Positions 8,501 to 15,642 of a stretch of DNA of 23,994 bases are shown in pieces (positions within the stretch are counted from its first letter, which is position 1; each line of letters starts with the position of its first letter). The notes beneath the pieces are model-generated. The model saw only the letters and a list, made by a program, of their open reading frames with translations. It ran no database searches and had not been told where the DNA came from. A program made the position numbers and the translations under genes. The stretch spans positions 1 through 23,994 of the forward strand of contig JAEYZR010000055.1 in NCBI GenBank assembly GCA_023427945.1, given 5' to 3'. Source of the stretch: Pseudomonadota bacterium. Lineage in GTDB: Bacteria > Pseudomonadota > Gammaproteobacteria > Burkholderiales > Burkholderiaceae_B.

Positions 8501-8794
8501 CAGCGTCTGCGCCCGATTCTGATGACCTCGCTGGCATTCACGCTTGGCGTGGTGCCCCTGGCCATTTCGACCGGGGCGGGCTCGGGTAGCCAGAACGCCA
8601 TTGGTACGGGCGTGATCGGCGGCATGCTGTCAGCCACCTTCCTGGCCATCTTCTTCGTGGCGCTGTTCTTCGTGGTGATGCTCAAGATCTTCAAGGTCAA
8701 GCGCGCCCACGAGAACTACGACAAGCACGATACGAGCTCGGGCACACCATCCGATGCACCGGAGGATGAGCAGCCAGCGGGAGCTGCAAAATGA
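5600..8794 (+). CDS. RND multidrug efflux pump, HAE1 family (AcrB/MexB type), with unusual proton-relay residue
   Basis: Inner-membrane proton/drug antiporter of the tripartite pump. 1064 residues, slightly longer than AcrB (1049) owing to a polar C-terminal tail. TM1 is near residues 10-28; TM2-6 cover about 337-500 after the first periplasmic loop, and the second half repeats this arrangement. The TM4 motif reads GLLVDEAIVVVENVER: Asp407 is present but residue 408 is Glu, where AcrB and most relatives have Asp. Lys939 (GLAAKNAILIVEF), Arg969 and Thr976 (RLRPILMTSLAF), matching AcrB K940, R971 and T978, are kept. The conserved Pro of TM12 (FFVPxFFVV) is Ala1021. A GGGAG-like site precedes the ATG. 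Its stop overlaps the outer-membrane factor start (ATGA). Confidence 0.95.
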   Translation: MAKFFIDRPVFAWVIAIVLMLAGVLSMRALPIAQFPAIAPPAISIQVTYPGASAQTVQDTVVQVIEQQMNGLDGLRYFSSQSNADGSMEITLTFEQGTNSDTAQVQVQNKLAVAEALLPLQVQQQGIRVTKATANYLVVLGFVSKDGSMSKEDISDYVATYVQDPISRTSGVGDFQLFGSPYAMRIWLDPTKLVNYKLTTSDVVAAINEQNVQVSSGQLGGLPAVQGQELTATIIGPTRLETPEDFRKILLKVDPSGAQVRVGDVARVELAGQNYSIDTFYNGSPAAGLAVKLAPGANALDTVKEVRATIDGLAPFFPPGLEVEYPYDTSPFVSLSIENVVHTLLEAIVLVFLVMYLFLQNFRATIIPTMAVPVVLLGVFAVLSVFGYSINTLTMFGMVLAIGLLVDEAIVVVENVERLMEEEGLTPKQATKKSMTQITGALVGIGMVLSAVFVPMAFFGGSTGVIYRQFSITIVASMTLSVLVAIIFTPALCATILKPIKKGHHAEKRGFFGWFNRKFDAGSTRYANTVSRGLSRGKRLMFIYLVIVGVMAFLFLRLPSAFLPEEDQGIMFVQVQTPSGATAERTKQVIDQVTDYFLNERGDAIESVFAVNGFSFGGRGQNSAIMFVRLKDWADRKGAGQSAQEVAGAAMGHFFANIHDAQVFAFTPPAVLELGNAGGFDFQLLDRAGVGPATLLAARNQLLGEAAQSSQLAAVRPNGVEDAPQYELQIDREKASALGVSINEINSTISTAFGSSYVNDFIDRGRVKRVFVQGEAVARMNPDDLNKWYVRNASGDMVPFSAFSSGSWTYGPQLLSRYNGTPSYNIQGQPAPGVSSGAAMAEMERLAARLPAGVGYEWTGLSYEERLSGSQAPMLYLISLVVVFLCLAALYESWSIPTAVMLVVPLGIIGTVSATMLRGLSNDVYFQVGLLTTVGLAAKNAILIVEFAKEHWESGASLKEAAVHAARQRLRPILMTSLAFTLGVVPLAISTGAGSGSQNAIGTGVIGGMLSATFLAIFFVALFFVVMLKIFKVKRAHENYDKHDTSSGTPSDAPEDEQPAGAAK

Positions 8795-10311
8795 CCATGA
8801 TTCATATGAACAAGTTTTTCTGCGTGAGCACGCTTGCCCTGGCCCTGGCGGGCTGCTCGCTGGCACCCAAGTACGAGCGGCCGGCTGCGCCTGTGCCGGG
8901 CACCTATCCGGCCGGCGCGTCTTACAACGCACCGGATCAAGCGCAGGCGCGTCCTGACGGCCTGGCGAGTTCGGACGTGGGCTGGCGGGCCTTCTACACG
9001 GATCCTCTGCTGCAGGACGTGATCGAAGGTGCCTTGACCAACAACCGCGATCTGCGCATTGCCGCCCTGAACGTAGAAGTGGCTCGCGCACAGTACCGTA
9101 TCCAGCGCTCGGATCTCTTGCCGGGCGTCGGTGTCGGCGGCACTGGTAATGTGCAACGCTTGCCTGGTGACCTGAGTCAGACCGGCGACTCGGTCATCAC
9201 GCGCAGCTACCAGGTGGGCGCTTCCATTCCCACCTGGGAAATCGATCTGTTCGGTCGCATCCGTAGCCTGAGCGAGCAGGCCCTGCAAGAGTTCTTTGCG
9301 CTGGACGAAACGCGCCAGGCCACGCACCTCAGCCTGATCGCAGACGTGGCCAGCGCCTATATGAATCTGCGCGCCGACCAGGAATTGCTGAAGCTGACCG
9401 AGGAAACGCTGGTCAGTCAGCGTCAGTCGTTCGACCTGACCAATCAGGCTTACGAAGGCGGCATCGGCACTGCGCTCGATTTGAGCCAGGCAGAAGTGTC
9501 GGTGCGTACCGCCGAGCAGAACTATGCGCTCTACACCCGGCTGGTGGCACTGGATCTCAACGCCCTGGGCCGGTTGCTGGGTGAGTCGTTGACGCCGGAG
9601 TTGCGTGCGCGACTGGAAGAGGCGAAGGCGCTGGATGACGACGTGCTGCCCACGCAGTTGCCGGCTGGACTGCCTTCCGATCTGCTGGTGCGCCGTCCGG
9701 ATATCCGGGCCGCCGAACATCAGTTGATGGCAGCCAATGCCAACATCGGTGCAGCGCGCGCCGCCTTCTTCCCCACGATCAGCCTGACCGGTAGCGCGGG
9801 TACGGCCAGCAGCAGTCTGGGAGGTTTGTTCAAGGCGGGGTCGGGTTCGTGGTCTTTCTCGCCTTCGATTTCCATGCCGATCTTTGCAGGCGGGGCCTTG
9901 AGGGCCCAGCTCGATGCGAGCGTGTTGCGCAAGAACATCGGCATCGCGGAATATGACCGGGCCATTCAGTCGGCCTTCCGTGAGGTCTCCGATGCCCTGG
10001 CCGGGCGAGGCACACTGGATGAGCAGATCCGTTCGCAGCGGCAACTGGTCGATGCCAATCAGCGCGCCTACACCGTATCGGACCAACTGTTCCGTGAAGG
10101 CATCAGCAACTACCTTTCTGTACTGGACTCGCAGCGCTCGCTTTACACGGCGCAACAGGCGCTGGTGCAGACCCGCCTGGAACGGCTGAACAACCTGGTG
10201 ACGCTGTACAAGGTACTGGGCGGCGGCTGGACCGAGCAATCGGTCACACCGGGCGCTCAGGCCGAGGTGGCTGGCGCGCAGGGTGGGGACAGCACGACAC
10301 TTGGCAAGTGA
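8791..10311 (+). CDS. RND efflux outer-membrane factor lipoprotein (OprM/NodT type)
   Basis: Forms the trimeric outer-membrane channel of the tripartite efflux pump. 506 residues. A signal peptide with lipobox LALAGC near residue 21 is followed by SLAPKYERP, typical of OprM-like lipoproteins. Two homologous outer-membrane-efflux repeats follow (about residues 65-265 and 285-480), with marks such as WEIDLFGRIRSLSEQA, DLLVRRPDIRAAEHQL, NANIGAARAAFFPTISLTGS and the C-terminal SLYTAQQALVQTRLERLNNLVTLYK. ATG at 8791 is preferred, with GGGAG at 8779-8783, over the in-frame ATGs at 8797 and 8806. It overlaps the pump gene's stop by 4 bases, implying translational coupling, and is the last gene of the operon. 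It ends 21 bases before the convergent rlmJ. Confidence 0.94.
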   Translation: MTMIHMNKFFCVSTLALALAGCSLAPKYERPAAPVPGTYPAGASYNAPDQAQARPDGLASSDVGWRAFYTDPLLQDVIEGALTNNRDLRIAALNVEVARAQYRIQRSDLLPGVGVGGTGNVQRLPGDLSQTGDSVITRSYQVGASIPTWEIDLFGRIRSLSEQALQEFFALDETRQATHLSLIADVASAYMNLRADQELLKLTEETLVSQRQSFDLTNQAYEGGIGTALDLSQAEVSVRTAEQNYALYTRLVALDLNALGRLLGESLTPELRARLEEAKALDDDVLPTQLPAGLPSDLLVRRPDIRAAEHQLMAANANIGAARAAFFPTISLTGSAGTASSSLGGLFKAGSGSWSFSPSISMPIFAGGALRAQLDASVLRKNIGIAEYDRAIQSAFREVSDALAGRGTLDEQIRSQRQLVDANQRAYTVSDQLFREGISNYLSVLDSQRSLYTAQQALVQTRLERLNNLVTLYKVLGGGWTEQSVTPGAQAEVAGAQGGDSTTLGK

Positions 10312-10332
10312 TTCGGGCGGCCCCCGCCGGCG

Positions 10333-11190
10333 CTACCCGGCTTTCTGGGCGAGGGTGAACTGCGCGCGGTCGTCCTGAGCAAGCTTTTGGGTCAGCCACG
10401 GCAGGGCTTGCTTGAGTTCGTCATGCAAGGTGTAGGGTGGATTCACCACGAACATGCCACTGCCATGCAGGCCCAGTCCGTCGACGGCGGGTTTTTTCAC
10501 CGACAAGGTGGCATGTACCCAGCTCTTGGCGGGCAGGTTTTCAAGGTGGCGTCCTATGGCGCTGGACTCGCGCCGCTGGACCAGGGGGTACCACACGATG
10601 AACGTGCCCGTGGCAAAACGCTCCAGGCCATCCTTGACGTATTGGACGGCACGTCGATAGTCGTGCTTGTCCTCATATGACGGGTCGATGATGACCATGC
10701 CCCGCCGCGTGGGCGGGGGCAACAAGGCATTCATGCCCTTGAAACCATCGCCGCGATACAGCATGACCCGGCGCTGGGTCGGGCGATCCAGACGATCGAT
10801 GTTGCCCGCCAGCACGTCGACCTCGGTCGGATGCAGTTCGAACAGTCGCAGCCGGTCGGCTTCGCGCATGCTTTCCAGCGCCAGCCAGGGCGAACCGGGG
10901 TAGACCTTGAGCGCCGGCGACGCGTTGAAATCACGAATGCGCGCCAGATACCGTTCGATCAACGCGGGCGCGTCCGTGCTCTCCCAGAGCGCGGCCACGC
11001 CTGTGCTGGCTTCGGCGGTCTTGTTGGACCAGTCGCCCTGCAGGCTGTAGAGCCCGGCACCCGCATGGGTGTCGATGACCCAGTAAGGCGCAGGCTTGCG
11101 GCCAAAGTAATCGAGGATATTGATGAACATGGCGTGCTTGAGCACGTCTGCATGGTTGCCGGCATGAAAGGCGTGGCGATAACTGAACAC
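10333..11190 (-). CDS. rlmJ: 23S rRNA (adenine-N6)-methyltransferase RlmJ
   Basis: Methylates N6 of A2030 (E. coli numbering) of 23S rRNA with S-adenosylmethionine. 285 residues, compared with about 280 in E. coli. It begins with the diagnostic MFSYRHAFHAGNHADVLKH, then a SAM-binding block DTHAGAG (about residues 40-46). The catalytic N6-methyltransferase motif is IIDPSYEDKHDY (Asp169), a DPSY variant of the usual DPPY. The start is GTG at 11190, supported by GAGGAG a few bases upstream. It begins 10 bases after the stop of the glycerophosphodiesterase gene, so the two form a small reverse operon. It converges on the efflux operon. Confidence 0.93.
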   Translation of the reverse strand: MFSYRHAFHAGNHADVLKHAMFINILDYFGRKPAPYWVIDTHAGAGLYSLQGDWSNKTAEASTGVAALWESTDAPALIERYLARIRDFNASPALKVYPGSPWLALESMREADRLRLFELHPTEVDVLAGNIDRLDRPTQRRVMLYRGDGFKGMNALLPPPTRRGMVIIDPSYEDKHDYRRAVQYVKDGLERFATGTFIVWYPLVQRRESSAIGRHLENLPAKSWVHATLSVKKPAVDGLGLHGSGMFVVNPPYTLHDELKQALPWLTQKLAQDDRAQFTLAQKAG

Positions 11191-11200
11191 GTGGCGCTCC

Positions 11201-11950
11201 TCAGCCTTTGGGGCCGATCAAGGCCAGCTCATCGGTGAAGACGCCGTCTACGCCCCACTGACGCAACAGATGCACGCGCGCGGGGTCATTCACGGTATAG
11301 GTGGCAATCTCATAGCCCATCGCATGTACCGCAAGAATCAGATCCTGCGTCACATTCTTGTGATTGACGTTCAGCGCCCGGCAATCGTGCGTGACCATGC
11401 GTGCGTGCCAGTCGTGGGGGACCTGGTCCACCAGCAAGGCGCGTGGCAACTCGGGTGCGGCCACATGCGCACCGGCCAGGGCCTCTTCGGAGAACGACGA
11501 CAGCAGGGGCGGTGTGCGCGCATTCTTCCACAGGGCGCGCGCAGCCAGTGCGACAGCCGTACCCGTTTCGTGTTCGCGCCCAGGACAAGGCTTGATCTCG
11601 ACATTGCTGGCCAGGCCGTTTTCCTGCGTGAACCGCGCGATGTCCTCAAAGGAGGGCAGGCGTTCGCCTGCAAATTCGGCACCCCGCCAGCTACCGGCAT
11701 CGAGCGCCTGCAGTTCGGCCCACGTCATGTCTGCCGCCCGGCCTGTCCCGTTGGTGGTGCGATCCACGGTGTCGTCATGCAGCAGGAACAGCACATTGTC
11801 GCGACTGAGCTTCACGTCATATTCGACAAACGTGAAGCCGTGTGCCAGCCCGCAGCGCATGCCCGCAAGCGTATTTTCAGGGGCCAGGCGCCCGCCTCCG
11901 CGGTGGGCGATCATGGCAGGGTAGGGCCAGGGCAGAGCGTGGTCGGGCAT
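11201..11950 (-). CDS. ugpQ: Glycerophosphodiester phosphodiesterase (cytoplasmic UgpQ type)
   Basis: Hydrolyses glycerophosphodiesters to sn-glycerol 3-phosphate and an alcohol. 249 residues and no signal peptide, fitting the cytoplasmic UgpQ type rather than periplasmic GlpQ. Catalytic and metal-binding residues of the TIM-barrel family are visible: His16-Arg17 (IAHRGGG), Glu25-Asn26 (APENT), Glu43/Asp45 (VEYDV) and His58-Asp59 (LLHDDTVDRTTNG). A later VEIKP motif and the C-terminal VDGVFTDEL also match. The frame is open upstream to 12130, but ATG at 11950 puts the family N-terminus in the expected place; the 60 extra residues resemble nothing known and cover the spacer. Probably cotranscribed with rlmJ. 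No ugp transporter genes are nearby. Confidence 0.9.
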   Translation of the reverse strand: MPDHALPWPYPAMIAHRGGGRLAPENTLAGMRCGLAHGFTFVEYDVKLSRDNVLFLLHDDTVDRTTNGTGRAADMTWAELQALDAGSWRGAEFAGERLPSFEDIARFTQENGLASNVEIKPCPGREHETGTAVALAARALWKNARTPPLLSSFSEEALAGAHVAAPELPRALLVDQVPHDWHARMVTHDCRALNVNHKNVTQDLILAVHAMGYEIATYTVNDPARVHLLRQWGVDGVFTDELALIGPKG

Positions 11951-12172
11951 GACAGAATCCGGCAGGTAAAATGAGATTGTCGCAGACCTTGGCGTGAAGA
12001 GGGCAGGCTCGCCGGTGGTGCTTCCAGGGCGCGACTGTGCTGGACCCGGAAAATTGGTAAACTTTCGCGTCTTTGCCCGGGTGAGGGCTAGGCCTGGCGT
12101 GCTCCAGGTCATGGCGCTGAATATTCGCAAGTCTACCGGCCACTTTAGGGTGGGCTATACCAGGAAACTCAA

Positions 12173-14221
12173 TTGTTCGATTTAATCCGCAACCATCGAC
12201 GCTGGATGCAGCTCATCCTGCTGTTCCTGATCGTGCCTTCGTTCGTGTTTGTCGGCGCTCAGGGCTACAGCACCTTCACCTCACAGGAGGCGGAAGTCGC
12301 CACTGTGGGTGATGCTGCCATTACCGCCACAGAGTTCGAAAACGTTCGCCGTAATTTCCTCGACGACCAGCGCAACCGGCTCGGTGCCCGCTTCGATCTG
12401 GCTATGGTGGACACCCCCGTGGTGCGCAGCCAGTTGCTTGACGACCTGATCAATCAACGTCTCCTGGCGACCGTGGCACAGGAAAACCGCTTTTCCGTAT
12501 CCGACGAAGCGCTGCGCAACACCATCGCCTCCAATCCTGCCGTGCAGGATGAAGGCCAGTTCTCGCCCGAACGCTACCGCCAGGCGCTTGCCGCGCAAGG
12601 CATGACGCCCACCATGTACGAGGCGGGTGTGCGGCGCGACCTTTCGGTGCAGCGTGTGATCGCTCCGGTGGGTGCGTCCACCCATGTCCCTCAGGCCGTG
12701 ACGGCCAGGCTCGACACGGCGCTCACCCAGACGCGCACCATCAGGACCCGCGTCTTCAATGCCGATGACTATCGCGCCCAGGTCAAGGTGTCGGATGCAG
12801 ACATCAAGGCCTGGTATGACGCCAACCAGAAGGCGCTGGAAACGCCCCAGTATGTCGACGTGCAGTACATCGTGCTGGACGAGGCGGCAGCCACCGAGGG
12901 CGTGAAGGTCACCGACGAACAGATATCCGAGCATTACGAGCGCAATCAGACCCGGTTCAGCCGCCCCGAGCGTCGCCGGGCGAGCCACATCATGATCGAA
13001 CTGCCGTCGAATCCTTCCGAAGCCGACCGCAAGCAGGCGATGGAAAGAGCGGAAGGCCTCGCTGCCCAGGCCAAGGCCGATCCCGAGGCCTTTGCCGATC
13101 TGGCGCGCAAGAACTCGCAGGATGTCGGGTCGGCCAGCAATGGCGGCGATCTGGGCTGGGTGAATGTCGGTATTTTGCCGCCCGCTCTGCTCCAGGCCGT
13201 CCAGGGTCTGAAAGCGGGCGAAGTCTCTGGTGTCGTCCAGAGCCCGAGCGGTCTGCACATCATGAAACTTACTGGTCTGGAACCGGCTCAAAAGCAGCCG
13301 CTTGCCGAAGTGCGCGACCAGCTGGAGGATGAAGTACGCAAAGAACTTGCGGCCAAGCGCTTCGATACACTTGGACGCGCCATGACGACGGCGGTCAACG
13401 ACCAGACTGACAGCCTGGAACCTGCCGCCAAGGCCACCGGCCTGCCCCTGCGTTCGGCCACAGGCGTGACGCGTACCAACCTCCTGCCCGCCGAAGAAGT
13501 GGGCAAGGATGCCGCCAGCGCAAGTGCCGATGCACAGATACTGGACGATCCGCGTGTACGCCAGGCGCTCTTCGCCCCGGAAGTGCTGGACCAGAAGTTG
13601 AATGCCAGCATCATCACGCTCGATGCTGCACGCCTGTTGGCCATCCGCGTCTCCAAGGTCACGCCGCAACAGGTGCCCGAACTGGCCGCCGTCACCGACC
13701 GCATTCGCGATACCGTGACCGCCGAGCGTGCTGCCGAAGCGGCGCGCGCAGCAGGCGAGGCACTCACCAAGTCTTTGCAATCCGCCAACGCTGAACCAGC
13801 GTCGGCATCGCCAGCGACTGCGGCTGCAGGCTCGGGCGACAGCACGGGCACCGATGCGCCGTCGGCAACCGCTGCAACGAACGAATTGCCCGGTTTCAGC
13901 ACCTCGCAGGTCGTGTCGCGCCAGGACGCAGGTTCGCTCTCGCAAGCGGTCTTGATGGCAGTCCTGCGCATGCCCACGGCCGCTCTGCCTGCCTACACTG
14001 GCGTCATGCAAGGTGATGACTATGTCGTCGTGCGTCTTGAAAAGATCGAAGCAGGCCAGATCGATCCGGCGCTGCGCGCCAATCTGAATGCCCAGATCAA
14101 CGAAATCTGGGGTGAGGCAGAAAACCGTGCCGTCATTCAGATGTTGCGTGACCAGTACAAGGTCAAGGTCTTGCCTGAGGCCGCTCGCGTGATCGAAGGC
14201 GAGCCCTCGCCAGCAGGCTAG
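12173..14221 (+). CDS. ppiD: Peptidylprolyl isomerase/periplasmic chaperone PpiD (SurA-like N domain)
   Basis: Inner-membrane-anchored periplasmic foldase that helps newly exported proteins leave the Sec translocon. 682 residues, longer than E. coli PpiD (623). A short cytoplasmic tail (MFDLIRNHRRWM) and one membrane segment (about residues 12-29) lead to the SurA-like chaperone region (about 35-210). A parvulin domain follows at about 265-370, with RRRASHIMIE, NGGDLGWV and SGLHIMKLT. A low-complexity Ala/Ser/Thr linker (about 537-571) precedes a C-terminal segment. The start is a TTG at 12173, supported by AGGA at 12162-12165 with 7 bases of spacing and by the canonical MFDLIRNHRR N-terminus. 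Divergent from the ugpQ-like gene across 222 bases, in which I see no tRNA, hupB or clear promoter. Confidence 0.92.
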   Translation: MFDLIRNHRRWMQLILLFLIVPSFVFVGAQGYSTFTSQEAEVATVGDAAITATEFENVRRNFLDDQRNRLGARFDLAMVDTPVVRSQLLDDLINQRLLATVAQENRFSVSDEALRNTIASNPAVQDEGQFSPERYRQALAAQGMTPTMYEAGVRRDLSVQRVIAPVGASTHVPQAVTARLDTALTQTRTIRTRVFNADDYRAQVKVSDADIKAWYDANQKALETPQYVDVQYIVLDEAAATEGVKVTDEQISEHYERNQTRFSRPERRRASHIMIELPSNPSEADRKQAMERAEGLAAQAKADPEAFADLARKNSQDVGSASNGGDLGWVNVGILPPALLQAVQGLKAGEVSGVVQSPSGLHIMKLTGLEPAQKQPLAEVRDQLEDEVRKELAAKRFDTLGRAMTTAVNDQTDSLEPAAKATGLPLRSATGVTRTNLLPAEEVGKDAASASADAQILDDPRVRQALFAPEVLDQKLNASIITLDAARLLAIRVSKVTPQQVPELAAVTDRIRDTVTAERAAEAARAAGEALTKSLQSANAEPASASPATAAAGSGDSTGTDAPSATAATNELPGFSTSQVVSRQDAGSLSQAVLMAVLRMPTAALPAYTGVMQGDDYVVVRLEKIEAGQIDPALRANLNAQINEIWGEAENRAVIQMLRDQYKVKVLPEAARVIEGEPSPAG

Positions 14222-14244
14222 GGCGCAAGGGTGTGCAGGAAGGA

Positions 14245-14263
14245 CGGCCCCTGGCCAGGGCCG
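14245..14263. terminator. Possible bidirectional terminator hairpin between ppiD and tesA
   Basis: CGGCCC (14245-14250) and GGGCCG (14258-14263) form perfect arms around CTGGCCA, in the 58-base gap between two convergent genes. The position suits a terminator for both, but there is no T-tract on either side, so it may be a simple stabilising hairpin. Confidence 0.35.
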
Positions 14264-14279
14264 CTACCAGGCAGCCGGT

Positions 14280-14939
14280 TCAACCTTTGAGCATGGGTTC
14301 GAGCTTGTTCCAGACGTTTTCGAACAATTTTTGCTGCGCGTTGGCATTCGGGTGAATGCCATCGGCTTGCATGTAAGTGTCATCCAGGGTCAGGCCCTCG
14401 AAGAAAAAGGGCACCAGCTCGGTGTCGTGGGCCTTGGACACCGTGACGAACATCTCCTTGAAGGCGTCGGCGTAGGTCCTGCCGAAATTCGGCGGGATCA
14501 TCATGCCGACCAGCAAGGTCCGCGCGCCTGCATCTTGCGCGTGAGTGACGATACCCGACAGGTTCTTCTCGGCAGCGGCCAGGCTCAAGCCCCGCAAGGC
14601 GTCGTTGCCGCCTAGCTCGAGGATCAGTATGGCGGGTTTGTGCCGGTCGATGGCAGCAGGCGCGCGTGCTGCGCCCCCGCTGGTCGTGTCACCACTGATG
14701 CTGGCATTCACGACCGCGTAGCCAGGATAGTCCTTGTCCAGCCGCTGGCGAAGTATATTGACCCAGCCCGTGTCACGTGCAATTCCGTATTCGGATGACA
14801 GACTGTCACCAATCACCAGGATATTCTTTTCTCTGGAACCCTGCGGGCTCGCTGGTGTCTGAGCGATGGCATAGGAAGCCTGCGATGCAACCAGCAGCGC
14901 GGCGGCAATACTTTTTACGATACGAGGAAAAAAGGGCAT
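14280..14939 (-). CDS. tesA: Arylesterase / thioesterase I, SGNH family (TesA)
   Basis: Exported SGNH/GDSL hydrolase (acyl-CoA thioesterase I, lysophospholipase L1, arylesterase activities in the family). 219 residues with an N-terminal signal peptide (MPFFPRIVKSIAAALLVASQ..., cut near Ala26). All four SGNH blocks are visible: GDSLS (Ser46, nucleophile), SGDTTSGG, GGND and the C-terminal DGIHPN with the catalytic Asp and His. ATG at 14939 is chosen because the signal peptide starts there; the frame runs on to 15023 with a tail that is only the antisense of the neighbouring ABC gene. The start codon overlaps the divergent ybbA start by 2 bases (CATG at 14937-14940), so promoter and ribosome site must lie within ybbA. 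No strong Shine-Dalgarno is seen. Confidence 0.93.
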   Translation of the reverse strand: MPFFPRIVKSIAAALLVASQASYAIAQTPASPQGSREKNILVIGDSLSSEYGIARDTGWVNILRQRLDKDYPGYAVVNASISGDTTSGGAARAPAAIDRHKPAILILELGGNDALRGLSLAAAEKNLSGIVTHAQDAGARTLLVGMMIPPNFGRTYADAFKEMFVTVSKAHDTELVPFFFEGLTLDDTYMQADGIHPNANAQQKLFENVWNKLEPMLKG

Positions 14940-15642
14940 GGCGAATGTCAACTCGATTGAAGTCCAGGGGCTCGGAAAGGACGTTGCCGACGCCGGGGGC
15001 GCCTTGGTGCTGCTCGATGGCATTCATTTTACGCAGGCCGCGGGTTCGGCCCTGGCAATCACGGGAAGTTCGGGGTCAGGCAAGTCCACTCTCCTGGGAC
15101 TATTGGCTGGGCTGGATGTTCCCTCGCGAGGCACGGTCAGGCTCTCTGGCGTCGATCTGTTTGCGCTCGACGAGGACGGTCGGGCGAGATTGCGCGCCGA
15201 ACAGCTCGGTTTCGTCTTTCAGTCGTTTCAGCTGCTTCCGCACCTGACGGCCCTGGAGAACGTCATGCTTCCCCTGGAACTGGCAGGCAAGCCTGCTCGC
15301 GAGGCGGCTGTGGCCATGCTCGATCGGGTGGGCCTTGCCCACCGTCTGAATCACTATCCTCGAACCTTGTCGGGCGGTGAGCAACAGCGCGTCTCGCTGG
15401 CTCGTGCCTTTGTGGTGGAACCCGCGCTGCTGTTTGCCGATGAACCCACCGGCAGCCTGGATGCCGCCACGGGGGAAAAGGTGATCGACCTCATGTTTTC
15501 CCTGCACGACGAGTCGGGCGCAACGCTGGTGCTGGTCACGCATGACAGCGCGCTGGCTTCGCGCTGTGGCCAACAGTTGGTGCTGGCCGGCGGGCGGCAA
15601 GTCGTGAACGATCAGCCTTTGACCGCGGTGGTCGATGTCTGA
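14938..15642 (+). CDS. ybbA: ABC transporter ATP-binding protein, YbbA/LolD type, without adjacent permease
   Basis: 234-residue ATPase of the MacB/LolD/YbbA group, cytoplasmic, expected to power a membrane partner. Walker A is GSSGSGKST (residues 43-51), the Q-loop is FVFQSFQL, the signature is LSGGEQQR (144-151), Walker B is LLFADEP (164-170) and the switch His is His202 (THD). The ATG at 14938 is preceded by AGGAAAAAAGGG, a good ribosome site located inside tesA. In E. coli the tesA-ybbA divergent pair is followed by the large permease ybbP; here the next gene is an unrelated reverse exporter, so the permease is missing locally. The last 31 bases overlap the convergent EamA gene. The symbol rests on the tesA pairing and could equally be a LolD paralogue. 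Confidence 0.88.
   Translation: MANVNSIEVQGLGKDVADAGGALVLLDGIHFTQAAGSALAITGSSGSGKSTLLGLLAGLDVPSRGTVRLSGVDLFALDEDGRARLRAEQLGFVFQSFQLLPHLTALENVMLPLELAGKPAREAAVAMLDRVGLAHRLNHYPRTLSGGEQQRVSLARAFVVEPALLFADEPTGSLDAATGEKVIDLMFSLHDESGATLVLVTHDSALASRCGQQLVLAGGRQVVNDQPLTAVVDV

Noticed and set aside
8716..10239. 507-codon reverse ORF opposite the outer-membrane factor
   Set aside because: Antisense shadow; composition biased to Gln/Arg/His and no family match.
10312..10332. GGCGG-CCC-CCGCC hairpin between the efflux operon and rlmJ
   Set aside because: Short stem without T-tract in very GC-rich sequence; not enough for a terminator call.
11951..12130. N-terminal extension of the ugpQ-like gene
   Set aside because: 60 residues without family resemblance ahead of a normal start; covers the spacer to ppiD.
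11951..12172. tRNA or small RNA gene upstream of ppiD
   Set aside because: No cloverleaf arms or CCA end could be traced in the 222 bases.
12281..14011. 576-codon reverse ORF opposite ppiD
   Set aside because: Antisense shadow of a well-supported PpiD gene; no recognisable domain or ribosome site.
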